Below are positions 16,655 through 24,629 of a stretch of DNA of 59,590 nucleotides, in pieces. This stretch comes from a virus. Positions within the stretch are counted from its first letter, which is position 1. Each line of letters opens with the position of its first letter. The stretch lies in IMG/VR virus record IMGVR_UViG_3300017917_000757, positions 1-59,590 of that record; one strand, 5' to 3'. Position numbers and translations under genes: made by a program. The notes below the pieces were generated by a model. That model ran no database searches and was not told where the DNA came from. It saw only the letters and a list, made by a program, of their open reading frames with translations.

Positions 16655-17671
16655 TTAACTCGTTTGCAGCAGGACGCCGAACAACGCCGATGTGCCGCAG
16701 TTGAAATAGGTGTAGACGTTGCCGTTGATGCTGACGCTGTCTCCGGACACGCCGAGACCAGCCTTCGTCCAGTAGATCGGCACGATGCCGGTGACGTACT
16801 GCACCGCTTGCCCGGCCAGGTGGTTGTGAACAAAGACGGGCTGGACCTGATAGCGCGGCAGGCCGGTCTCGCTCACTGTGTTGGCGCGGTTGCCAGCGAT
16901 TGTCTGGAGCAGCATGCCGACGTTTCCACTGTCAGCGCAGCGATATGTGCCAGAAAGAGCGCCGCCCGGGTTTTGCACTGAGAAGCTGACGGCGTTGAGG
17001 TTGGTCGCACTCGCGGTTGTTACTGGGACAGAGCCAGCCGCAACAGTCGAGTTCGAGCCTGTCGGGTGAAAGTACGCGACAAACGACGGCAGGTTGTAAA
17101 GCTGGTGAAGCTCCGTCATGGATGCCTCCCACACCGCGATCATTCCAGTGTTCTCTTGAATGATCGTGATGTGACGAGCAGTCGCGATAACGTGATGTGT
17201 AACGGAGCCAGCAGTCGAAAGCGAACTGCCGATAATGTTTGTGGTGGTCGTTGCGCTGCTCTGGCGGTAGCTCTCATTCGTCAAAACACCAGCAGACGTA
17301 GCGTTTGTTGCGCCAGTCAGCGCAAACACCTGACCATACGAGACGTTGTTGTACAAGGTGTTGGCGTGTGTCAGCGCAGCAAACTTGTACAGACTTGGGT
17401 AGTCGCGCATCGGTGCGCGGAAGCAGAGGTTCGCGCCGTTGGTGATGGCTCCGCCGCTACCGGCAATGCTCGGCTGGTCTGCTGCGCTCGTGCTGCCGAT
17501 GTACGTCCAGCCTGCCGGAGTGTTGTCCACGATCAGCGAGGTGGTCACATCGTAGCCAGCACCGGACAGATCGCTCAGGCTGGGGTTTGCAGACGTGATG
17601 AGGCGACCAATGTCACGCATACACTGCTGCGCGAACGTGCCTGCTGCTGGCGTGACAAGGCGTGCGTACAT
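16655..17671 (-). CDS. Virion protein of tandem pair, copy A, 338 aa
   Basis: Paralogue of 15611-16645, diverged along most of its length but with shared N-terminal, central and C-terminal blocks. It begins MYARLVTPAAGTFAQQC and ends LFGVLLQTS. It overlaps the upstream 66-aa gene stop as ATGA. The pair probably arose by tandem duplication; each copy may recognise a different surface structure or form a hetero-oligomer. Confidence 0.75.
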   Translation of the reverse strand: MYARLVTPAAGTFAQQCMRDIGRLITSANPSLSDLSGAGYDVTTSLIVDNTPAGWTYIGSTSAADQPSIAGSGGAITNGANLCFRAPMRDYPSLYKFAALTHANTLYNNVSYGQVFALTGATNATSAGVLTNESYRQSSATTTTNIIGSSLSTAGSVTHHVIATARHITIIQENTGMIAVWEASMTELHQLYNLPSFVAYFHPTGSNSTVAAGSVPVTTASATNLNAVSFSVQNPGGALSGTYRCADSGNVGMLLQTIAGNRANTVSETGLPRYQVQPVFVHNHLAGQAVQYVTGIVPIYWTKAGLGVSGDSVSINGNVYTYFNCGTSALFGVLLQTS

Positions 17672-17871
17672 CAGGCGGCTCCGTTGTAGAACACGGTGAC
17701 CTGCTCGCCAGAGACAGGCTTCTCCGACCAGAAGTACAGAACGCCGCCTGACAGGAGCGTGTTGTAGCTGGAGCCCTGGGCAACCTGGAACTCGTGCAGC
17801 TCGGCCAGAGACCCGCTGAACACGTAGACAGTGTTGCCGCCGAAGTGATTGATGATGTCTTGCTCAGTCAT
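17671..17871 (-). CDS. Small virion-region protein, 66 aa
   Basis: A beta-type protein with a long central hydrophobic strand (VLYFWSEKP) and no cysteine. It overlaps both neighbours by 1 to 4 nt, so it is tightly coupled in the fibre operon. The family is not recognised; it may be a small fibre or chaperone subunit. Confidence 0.6.
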   Translation of the reverse strand: MTEQDIINHFGGNTVYVFSGSLAELHEFQVAQGSSYNTLLSGGVLYFWSEKPVSGEQVTVFYNGAA

Positions 17872-18326
17872 AGTGCAACCGGGAAGTATGTGAAGGTTGT
17901 TTGCAGCTTCGAGGCGCCGCGTCCAGAGGTCGTCACGTAGGCGACGTCAAGGAAGACCCATTGGTTGCCGGGCACACTGAACGCCGTTCCGGCACTTGCG
18001 ACCTTGGAGCCCATGGCAACCGTTACGCTGGCCACCGTCGCCGCGGTTTCGTACACGTCGCCAACCTTGAAGGTGAGCACCAGCCCAGAGAGAGATGGAG
18101 ATGTTCCAAGCGTGACGCTGATGTTCGTGACGAATGCGCCAGCGGTCGTGATGCCAATCTGCGCAGCCTTCTTCAGTGTCACGATCGTTCCACTGTTGGT
18201 CACGATCCGCGTCTGCGGAACCTTGCCGCCAATCACGTTGTCCGCCTTGGCGTCTTGCACCTTCTGCACGCCAGAGAAGAGACGGCCAGTTGTGTTGTCG
18301 ATTAGGATTGCTCGTACTCTTGGCAT
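17868..18326 (-). CDS. Beta-rich virion protein, 152 aa
   Basis: Strand-turn sequence rich in Val, Thr and Gly, with an Arg/Lys-rich N-terminus (MPRVRAILIDNTTGRLF) and a C-terminus ending YFPVAL. It is encoded between the long tail fibre and the paralogous pair, and probably belongs to the distal tail. No recognised family. Confidence 0.6.
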   Translation of the reverse strand: MPRVRAILIDNTTGRLFSGVQKVQDAKADNVIGGKVPQTRIVTNSGTIVTLKKAAQIGITTAGAFVTNISVTLGTSPSLSGLVLTFKVGDVYETAATVASVTVAMGSKVASAGTAFSVPGNQWVFLDVAYVTTSGRGASKLQTTFTYFPVAL

Positions 18327-18328
18327 AG

Positions 18329-20344
18329 TTACACCGTGACCGTTTGGAAGTTGGCCTTCCAGTTGTATGTGCGGCCAGCGACACCAGTGACCTTGATCAC
18401 CGTGGCGCCGCCCTCGCTGACAAGATCAACCAACAGACCTGTATCTGTGCGGGCAATGATCTCTTCGTAGATGCTGCCCACGTCGATCTGGTTGGCCGAC
18501 CCGACGCGGCGAACAGCCGCCTGCAATCGCCAGGCACCCATCTCGGTTCCGCCGCCATCTGTTCGCTTGGCCACGACGAACACCTCGATCACAGCCGCGG
18601 AGTCTGGATCAATCGTGATGCCGCCAAGCGCGGTTTCTGTGGCGTTCGTTGTCGTGCCGAGCACATCGACACCAGAGCCACCACCGCCGCCGCCACCAGC
18701 CCCGAGATCGAACCAGGCGCCTGTGCCGTGCTTTGCTTCAAGCTTCGATGTGTCTGTGTTGTAGCGAATCCAGCCGACGGCATCAGTTGGGCGTTGAGCC
18801 GATGTGCCGCCAGGGACCGCAACGCCCATGAAGGCGCCAGAGCCGCCACGGATGCTTCCGTCGCTCAAGAACTCAAGGTACTTTGTCCCGGCCTGATGAA
18901 TCTCCAGCGTCGGCCATGTATAGCTCGATGACTTGATCGTCTGAAGTCTTGTCGTATTGCCAAAGGCATAGAGCGACAGACCTCTGTAGGCAGTGCCAAT
19001 ATCGCTGGTAGCAATGTTGAACGAGGTCAGGCCACCGTCGCTGTTTGGAACAACCCACAGATTGGTGTAGCCGCCAGTGGTGGAAGACTTGAAGCGGGTG
19101 TTCGCTCCAGGGGTTCCGATGCCGCCGTTGACGGAGTCAATGGAGATGACGCCGTTAATCGTTGGGTTGTTGATGGCGCCAGGGTTTAGCGGCGTGTAGC
19201 CGAGGGCCGTCGTGATGTCCGACGATGTGAGCGAACCCCATTGAGCTGACTGACCACTGCCACGAGAGCGAAGGAACTGGCCGCTCGTGCCGACTGACGG
19301 GTACGAGCCAACATGCAGTTCACCGCTTGTGCCAATGCCGAAGTACGTGTTCGCGTTCGTCTGGAACAACAGCGGACTATTTGTGGCCGTGCGGACAATG
19401 CCAGCGCCGTCAGAAGACAGGAGCTGGGCCGTAGTCGTGCCGTCGTTCGTTTGCAGATAGGTGGCCGCAGTGATGCCGCCGTAGACCCGCAGGTTCTTCT
19501 GCTTGCTCAGGGTCATCGCCAGCACCAGGCTTGCGGACGATCCGTATCCTGATGACGTTCCCTCAGTCACCGACCAGACGTGATCACCACCACCGTCTGC
19601 GCCCAACTGGTAGGCCGTTCCAGGACCGGTGGACAGGTACTTGTACCCACCGTTGTAGTACAGGTTCCAGAACAGGCCGCTGCCATACCCCGTGAGCGAC
19701 AGGCCGTTGGTCAGGGCGATCGTGCCATTCGAGGCCCAACCATAGACGCCATCGCCAACGCCAAGGTTCCCCGTGAGCGCACCGCCAGACAGTGGCAGGT
19801 AGTTGCTCAGCGCAGCGCTGTCGGCCGGGGTGAAGCCAAGGGCGCCAGTGACGTCAGAGGAGCCAAGCGTTACGTTGCCGCTCCTGGTGTTGAACGTCAG
19901 GACGCCGAAGTCGAGCGCCAGGTTCCCGGAGCCAACCAGGGAGTTGCCGTTCACGGACTTGATGTTCGTGCCGGACACCAGCAGCGGCTGGTACGTGCTC
20001 GATGCTGCCGCCTGTGTCAGGTAGGTGGATGCAGCGCCGGATTGCGTCAGGTACGTCGAGGCAGCGTTGGACTGCGTGAGGTACGTCGAGGCTGCATTTG
20101 CCTGCGTCAGGTACGTGGACGCAGCGCTCGCCTGTGTCAGGTACTCCAGTGCCGCGGCAGCGGTCGTCAGGTACGACGACATGCCAGCAATCGTCTGATA
20201 CGTGCTTGCGGCCGTAGCGCTCAGCAGGTACGGCGACAGAGCGCCAGCCTCCAACTTGTCGCTGTTCAGGTTCAGGAAGTTCTGATCCAGTTCAGCGTTG
20301 GTCAGAGGCGAGCCCTTGCCCGCACGAGTGACGATGGTGGTCAT
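18329..20344 (-). CDS. Long tail fibre protein with 10-residue repeats, 671 aa
   Basis: The N-terminus (TRAGKGSPLTNAELDQNF) is the usual virion-attachment motif of phage tail fibres. Residues about 38-118 are 7-8 copies of a 10-residue repeat (NAASTYLTQS type) likely to form a trimeric coiled or helical shaft. Gly/Ser/Asn-rich shaft sequence follows, including GALGFTPADS and ALGYTPLNPG fibre motifs. A poly-Gly hinge near residue 555 precedes a C-terminal globular beta domain, possibly the receptor-binding tip. No intramolecular chaperone motif was recognised. Confidence 0.85.
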   Translation of the reverse strand: MTTIVTRAGKGSPLTNAELDQNFLNLNSDKLEAGALSPYLLSATAASTYQTIAGMSSYLTTAAAALEYLTQASAASTYLTQANAASTYLTQSNAASTYLTQSGAASTYLTQAAASSTYQPLLVSGTNIKSVNGNSLVGSGNLALDFGVLTFNTRSGNVTLGSSDVTGALGFTPADSAALSNYLPLSGGALTGNLGVGDGVYGWASNGTIALTNGLSLTGYGSGLFWNLYYNGGYKYLSTGPGTAYQLGADGGGDHVWSVTEGTSSGYGSSASLVLAMTLSKQKNLRVYGGITAATYLQTNDGTTTAQLLSSDGAGIVRTATNSPLLFQTNANTYFGIGTSGELHVGSYPSVGTSGQFLRSRGSGQSAQWGSLTSSDITTALGYTPLNPGAINNPTINGVISIDSVNGGIGTPGANTRFKSSTTGGYTNLWVVPNSDGGLTSFNIATSDIGTAYRGLSLYAFGNTTRLQTIKSSSYTWPTLEIHQAGTKYLEFLSDGSIRGGSGAFMGVAVPGGTSAQRPTDAVGWIRYNTDTSKLEAKHGTGAWFDLGAGGGGGGGSGVDVLGTTTNATETALGGITIDPDSAAVIEVFVVAKRTDGGGTEMGAWRLQAAVRRVGSANQIDVGSIYEEIIARTDTGLLVDLVSEGGATVIKVTGVAGRTYNWKANFQTVTV
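19989..20225 (-). repeat. 30-bp tandem repeats inside the tail fibre gene
   Basis: About eight imperfect 30-bp units, each encoding roughly (A/S)(N/G)AASTYLTQ. Units in the middle (20016-20135) are most alike, while flanking ones have drifted. Unit number could change by slippage or recombination and alter shaft length. Confidence 0.8.
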
Positions 20345-20356
20345 GCTCTACCCCGA

Positions 20357-20806
20357 TCAGGAGATCGTCACGGTCCAGATGATGGTCAGCGTGTCGTTGA
20401 CATCTTTGTTGACCGTCGGGAACACGGTGCGGCAAAGCATCGTGCCGCCGGAGCTGGCGTTGAAGATGCCTGCCTCGGTCAGTGCAGTCAGGGTTGCCGG
20501 GGTGTTCATGCCGAACGTGCCGGTGTAGACGATGGCGTTGTCGGTGACGACCGCCGAGGTCAGGGCCACGCGTGCCGATTCGGTGCCGAGGGCCGTGTCG
20601 CCGAGTGCGGCTGCGGTGGTGCCGGTGCCGACTGCCATGTGGCTCATGACGGCGGGGGAAGTGCCGTTCATGCGGGCGGAGATGAAGTTCAGGCCGCTGG
20701 TGACAACCAGGTTCTTGACGACCTGCTCTTGCTTCACGGCGCCATCCTTGGACGTGACCGTGATCTTCAGTTCGCCAGTGGCTTTGAGGATTTCGTTGCT
20801 GTTCAT
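20357..20806 (-). CDS. Conserved beta-rich tail protein, 149 aa
   Basis: The sequence has the alternating strand pattern of phage tail or fibre-attachment proteins, with the segments VVKNLVVTSGLNFIS, MAVGTGTTAA and EAGIFNASSGG that recur in phage virion proteins of this size. It lies between a repeat-containing protein and the fibre. Likely structural; exact place in the tail unknown. Confidence 0.65.
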   Translation of the reverse strand: MNSNEILKATGELKITVTSKDGAVKQEQVVKNLVVTSGLNFISARMNGTSPAVMSHMAVGTGTTAAALGDTALGTESARVALTSAVVTDNAIVYTGTFGMNTPATLTALTEAGIFNASSGGTMLCRTVFPTVNKDVNDTLTIIWTVTIS

Positions 20807-20815
20807 GTTTACCCC

Positions 20816-21685
20816 TTAGAAGGTCTGTTCGCTGCCTACATATGCCTCCGCAAAGTAGGACTGATCCGCGTAGCTCTGCCAGCGCATGTAGCCCGTCTCG
20901 GACGTGGCCACAGCGTCGACGCTGCGCTTCTGGATTTGTTTGCTCGCCTGCTCGGCGGTGATGGCTGAGTCGGCCAGCGCCTTGATGACAGCGAACCTCT
21001 TGACGTCCGTGGCCAAACCAGCGGACACCAGCCCCTTGTTGGGGGCCAGGCTCACGGCGTCAGCAACCAGCGGCATGTCTGCGACGCGGAAGCCGCCGTC
21101 CTTGAAGTCCACGTCAGCCAGGTCGGTGACGGTGACCGAGTCAGACAAGCGCTTGATGAAGTTCCTGGCCTGGTTGTCTGTAGCGGTCTTGGCCTCTGTG
21201 AAGCTGCGGTTGAATGCAGCGACCAAGACCACAGCGTCGGCTACCGATACCGATTCGCTCTTGACCTTGGTGAAGCGAAGGACGTTGTCGTCGTCTGCCG
21301 CCACGCCATTGAAGTCGTCTGTGGCATCGACGCTCTCCTGAAGCCGCTTCGTGAGCGTTGGGCGGAACTGGTCGACTGCCGACAGCGATTCGTTAAAGCC
21401 CTTGCCGAAGAATCGGCGAACCACATCGACAGCAACAACGCCGTGGCGGAAAGCCTCGCCAGCCCCGAAAGATGCGGCAGCCTTGATGCCGCGCACGTAC
21501 GCAGACGCCGAGATCGAGGTGACGGCGATCTTGGCCGACATCGTGCTGGCGCTGGTGATCGCCGAGATGCGTGACGCCGTCTTGGTGGCGGTTGCCGTGA
21601 TGCCCTGAGCAGCAACCGCAGCGACGAGCTTGCCCGAAGACGCAAGCGCCTTGAGCACCCCGATGGCGGTTGCCGTCAGTTTCAT
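20816..21685 (-). CDS. Repeat-containing virion protein, 289 aa
   Basis: The C-terminal two thirds contains about seven degenerate repeats of roughly 28 residues around a core like KRLSDSVTVTD or KRLQESVDATD. The N-terminus is Ala/Ser/Thr-rich and may form a helix or beta-solenoid cap. Such repeats occur in extended phage tail proteins. It overlaps the BppU-like gene by 1 nt (ATGA). No catalytic motif seen. Confidence 0.65.
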   Translation of the reverse strand: MKLTATAIGVLKALASSGKLVAAVAAQGITATATKTASRISAITSASTMSAKIAVTSISASAYVRGIKAAASFGAGEAFRHGVVAVDVVRRFFGKGFNESLSAVDQFRPTLTKRLQESVDATDDFNGVAADDDNVLRFTKVKSESVSVADAVVLVAAFNRSFTEAKTATDNQARNFIKRLSDSVTVTDLADVDFKDGGFRVADMPLVADAVSLAPNKGLVSAGLATDVKRFAVIKALADSAITAEQASKQIQKRSVDAVATSETGYMRWQSYADQSYFAEAYVGSEQTF

Positions 21686-22005
21686 CAGAAGTCCTCTCGC
21701 ACAGAGAACTTCAGCGGCGTGTAGACGGTCTGACGACCGCCGCCCTGGAAGTCGACCTGAACCTCGCCCTCGTAGTCGCCTGCTTCTGCGAGGGTGTTGC
21801 TGTTGAAGGTGAACGTCACCTCGCCAGTAAGGCCAGCAATCACGCCGTTAAGCGTGTCGGTGAGGGTGGAGTTACCAACCTTGCGAAAGAGCATCACGAC
21901 GGTAGAGCCAGCCAGATTGATTGGCTCTCCAGTGGTGTCATCGCTAAGGGTTACCTTGATCTGCGGACGTGTGTCGCCGCGGACCAGCTTGATCTTTTCT
22001 GCCAT
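21685..22005 (-). CDS. Ig-like/BppU N-domain-type tail protein, 106 aa
   Basis: The sequence LVRGDTRPQIKVTLSDDTTG followed by GSTVVMLFRKVG and an EAGDYEGEVQVDF strand is typical of the N-terminal domain of BppU-type baseplate or fibre-connector proteins, an Ig-like sandwich. Here it stands alone as a small protein. It probably links fibres to the tail. Confidence 0.7.
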   Translation of the reverse strand: MAEKIKLVRGDTRPQIKVTLSDDTTGEPINLAGSTVVMLFRKVGNSTLTDTLNGVIAGLTGEVTFTFNSNTLAEAGDYEGEVQVDFQGGGRQTVYTPLKFSVREDF

Positions 22006-22006
22006 A

Positions 22007-22657
22007 TCAGAGCTTCCTCATCTTCACGCTCAGGTTCGAGCGCACATGGCCGTGGGTCGCCCGTTGACGCGCCACGTTGATGCCTGCGTTGAAGAGGGCT
22101 GCATGGCCAGCCGCCATCTCCACATTGGTGTAGGGCTTGCCCACGCTCACCATCAGGCGGGCAATGGCGCCGTGAGCAATGGCTTCGGCGTAGTCCTCGA
22201 ACACCTCGTCTTCGATCGTTGTCGAAGCGCGGGTTGGCTTGAGCGCGACTCGCAGTGTCAGGCCGCTGCGGAATTGGCGATCGGGCATGGGCCAGATCGT
22301 GATGGTTGCCGCATCCTTCTGGAGGTACGCGCTCGGTGTGCTGCCCTGGTTGTTGTACGAGCTGAAGAGCCTGTTGTAGACCGCTGCCTCGGATACGAAG
22401 TCGGGAGCCAGGGGGTTGAGCGGGTTGTTGTCCAGCCATGCCTTGGCCACGCGGACAACGCGGTAACCCGTGGGCGGCTCCAGGTCGTAGTCGACCTTGT
22501 TGGCGATGACGGTGACCGGGTCGTGGTCCCGGGTCAGGATGCCGCTCTTCTCGCAGAACTCGATGCAGGCGTTGCGGATCGCGTGGACCACCAGTGGCTC
22601 GGGGGCGCCGATGACCTCCGGCAGGACGTACGGGAAGAAGTCTTCGTAGAGCGCCAT
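22007..22657 (-). CDS. Head-tail / tail adaptor-like protein, 216 aa
   Basis: The N-terminal helical sequence (FFPYVLPEVIGAPEPLV, then AIRNACIEFCEKSG) and the WPMPDRQFRSGLTLRVAL strand region are typical of conserved podovirus proteins encoded after the capsid and its adaptor. Position and shape suggest a tail-completion or connector subunit, but the precise role is inferred. Confidence 0.65.
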   Translation of the reverse strand: MALYEDFFPYVLPEVIGAPEPLVVHAIRNACIEFCEKSGILTRDHDPVTVIANKVDYDLEPPTGYRVVRVAKAWLDNNPLNPLAPDFVSEAAVYNRLFSSYNNQGSTPSAYLQKDAATITIWPMPDRQFRSGLTLRVALKPTRASTTIEDEVFEDYAEAIAHGAIARLMVSVGKPYTNVEMAAGHAALFNAGINVARQRATHGHVRSNLSVKMRKL

Positions 22658-23331
22658 CAGACGCCTCCCATCTGGATTGCGGGCTCAGGAGAGTCGCCGC
22701 GTCGGTTCTGCTGCGGGGCGAACGCAACGTCCTTGGTGAGCTTCAGGCCCAGCATCCCGTTGAACTGGTTCAGGTACATGCCAGCCAGGTCAGCATTGCC
22801 AGCGAACTCCATGTCGCGGGCGTAGGCCTTGAACAGCACGAAGGCCACGATCGGCTCCATGTAGATGTCGCGCAGGCCAATGGTCGAGCTGCCGCCGCTG
22901 AGCACCGAATGCTTGAGGGTGACCTTGCCAACCAATGTCGTACCGGCCGTCTTCACTGGCGGGTACAGCCAGAACTCCCGCGATGCGCGGGGGTCGTACA
23001 TGTAGTGCTTGGGGGTGTCGCTGGCTGCGCTGCTGCGCCAGCCCGGGTTGAATGCATCGAGGACCGAGACGTCGATCAGGGTGACGGCACGTCCGTTGGA
23101 CGCGCACACGACGTCAATCAGCTTCTCGTGGGTGTCTGCCAGGGTTTGCTTGGCGCCGACGACCAGGGAGAGGTTGGTCGTCTCGGTGTTTGCGTCAGGG
23201 CGGTGGACCTGGATCAGGCGGCAGGCGTCGTTGATGTAGTTTGTGAGGTCGGGGTCCGACCAGCGATACGCGCTTGCATCGCTGTCATTCAGTACTGGAC
23301 GTACGCGGCCAAGGATGTCGGAGACGATCAT
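22657..23331 (-). CDS. Head-tail adaptor (DUF6682-like), 224 aa
   Basis: The N-terminal helices (ILGRVRPVLNDSDASAYRW, then LTNYINDACRLIQVHRPDA) match a family of phage head-tail adaptor proteins (DUF6682-type). The mid-region has strand and Trp/Tyr-rich segments (FWLYPPV). It lies between the coat region and the 216-aa adaptor, overlapping its neighbours by a few bases. It is likely a ring beneath the portal. Confidence 0.7.
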   Translation of the reverse strand: MIVSDILGRVRPVLNDSDASAYRWSDPDLTNYINDACRLIQVHRPDANTETTNLSLVVGAKQTLADTHEKLIDVVCASNGRAVTLIDVSVLDAFNPGWRSSAASDTPKHYMYDPRASREFWLYPPVKTAGTTLVGKVTLKHSVLSGGSSTIGLRDIYMEPIVAFVLFKAYARDMEFAGNADLAGMYLNQFNGMLGLKLTKDVAFAPQQNRRGDSPEPAIQMGGV

Positions 23332-23576
23332 GGAGCACCTGATGTTCTTGCGGCCGTCTTGCGGGGCCGGGTGACCTGTCTGCGAAACGCTGCCTTGGCG
23401 ACCTCAATGTCGGCAGGCTCCTGATCCGCGCTGGCGTTCACCGAATTTTCACTGGTGTTCTCTGGCTGATCCGCTGCGACAGGAGCAGGGAAGTGCTCCT
23501 CCATGTCTGGACGAGAGGCCAGGTTGGCGGTCCAAACGTAGATGTGTCCGGTGGTGGTTTGTTTCAGATAGCGCAT
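23328..23576 (-). CDS. Small acidic/basic protein after the coat gene, 82 aa
   Basis: ATG 23576 follows directly after the T-tract of the coat terminator, with no recognisable ribosome site in between. The N-terminus is MRYLKQTTTGHIYVW. The middle is acidic (EEHFPAPVAADQPENTSEN) and the C-terminus basic (RRQVTRPRKTAA). It may be a minor head or head-completion protein. Translation must depend on readthrough of the terminator or an unusual start. Confidence 0.6.
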   Translation of the reverse strand: MRYLKQTTTGHIYVWTANLASRPDMEEHFPAPVAADQPENTSENSVNASADQEPADIEVAKAAFRRQVTRPRKTAARTSGAP

Positions 23577-23605
23577 AAAAAAAGGGAGGGGAGTTACCCC
23601 CTCCC
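23577..23605 (-). terminator. Intrinsic terminator after the coat gene
   Basis: On the minus strand a 9-bp GC stem (GGGAGGGGG/TCCCCTCCC, last pair G-T) with TAAC loop is followed by seven T. It lies just downstream of the coat gene and runs into the start codon of the next gene. Confidence 0.85.
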
Positions 23606-23624
23606 CCCTCACGGGTGGACGTGA

Positions 23625-24602
23625 TTACTTGGACACGTAGGCCGAAACCAGGGCTTCGGGCTTGGTGACCTTGTAGCCGTACACGTTCAGGCCACGCATG
23701 ATGTTGCCGAACGTGGACTGCGAACGCAGGGTTTCCACGTTGGTGATCTGCGAGGCGAACGAGATGGCGTCGCGGGTGCCAGCCATGATGTTCCAGGCGG
23801 ACTTGTCGGCGTTGGCGCTGGTACCGCCAGCAGCAGCGTCTGCACCCAGGTCGGTGACCTTGGACAGGTTGTTGCTGATGTACACGGTGAAACGGTCGAT
23901 CATGCCGATCTTGCCGTTACGCAGCGGGGTCACGCTGTCGCCGGTCAGGTAGGCTTGCTTCAGATCAGAGTTCTTGATCATCGCAGCCATCCAGGCGGGG
24001 ATCACCAGCCAGCGGCCATCTTCGGGCACGTTCTGCTCGTCCAGACACTGGCCCATGTCCAGGATCAGGTCGAGCACGTTGCTCTTGGTCACAGCGCGGG
24101 GAGCGCCAGTGACGCCCAGGTTGATGTCCTGGGAGATGGCACCAGCAGTAGCGCCCTTGTTGCGGGCGGCTGCGTCGGCATACACGTTGCCCAGCACGTC
24201 GCCGTCGATGGCGATCTTCATCTGCTGACTTGCGTCATTGGTGAAGATGTCCATCAGCTTCACATCGGCCTGGACTTCGTCCACGTCGTCCAGGACGACT
24301 TGGAAGTACTTGCCCTTGTCGATGTTCAGCTCCAGGGGCTCGCTGTTCGGAACCTGAGAAGACAGGTTCATGCCCTTGGTGTAGTTGTTGATGGTGATGG
24401 TCGGGATGGTGCGGATGTAGACCTTGTCGCCTTGGCCCTTGATCTCGCCTTCCCAATCGTTGTTCGTGATCTCACCGAGAACGGTGGACTTGTAGAACTT
24501 GACCTGGAGCTTGCCAGACCATACCTCGGGGATGAAATTACCGGCGTAGCCGTCAACACCCGAACCTGCGCCGTAACGGTCGCCAGAAACTGCAAGAGAC
24601 AT
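23625..24602 (-). CDS. Major capsid (coat) protein, 325 aa
   Basis: The 325-aa protein begins after a good ribosome site and contains features of podoviral HK97-fold coat proteins. These include FIPEVWSGKLQVKFYKSTV, a Tyr-rich VYIRTIPTITINNYTKG strand, a long QFRV-type spine helix region (DLILDMGQCLDEQNVPEDG), and the RWLVIPAWMAAMIKNSDLK segment. Placement between scaffold and adaptor genes and a private strong terminator fit the most abundant virion protein. Confidence 0.9.
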   Translation of the reverse strand: MSLAVSGDRYGAGSGVDGYAGNFIPEVWSGKLQVKFYKSTVLGEITNNDWEGEIKGQGDKVYIRTIPTITINNYTKGMNLSSQVPNSEPLELNIDKGKYFQVVLDDVDEVQADVKLMDIFTNDASQQMKIAIDGDVLGNVYADAAARNKGATAGAISQDINLGVTGAPRAVTKSNVLDLILDMGQCLDEQNVPEDGRWLVIPAWMAAMIKNSDLKQAYLTGDSVTPLRNGKIGMIDRFTVYISNNLSKVTDLGADAAAGGTSANADKSAWNIMAGTRDAISFASQITNVETLRSQSTFGNIMRGLNVYGYKVTKPEALVSAYVSK

Positions 24603-24629
24603 TTCAATACCTCATAAGGCTGCGCTCGC

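Noticed and set aside
15611-17671. Diversity-generating retroelement variable repeats in the paralogous pair
   Set aside because: No reverse transcriptase or template repeat was seen anywhere in the window.
19989-20225. CRISPR-like array
   Set aside because: The 30-bp units are contiguous, coding and without spacers; they are protein repeats in the fibre gene.
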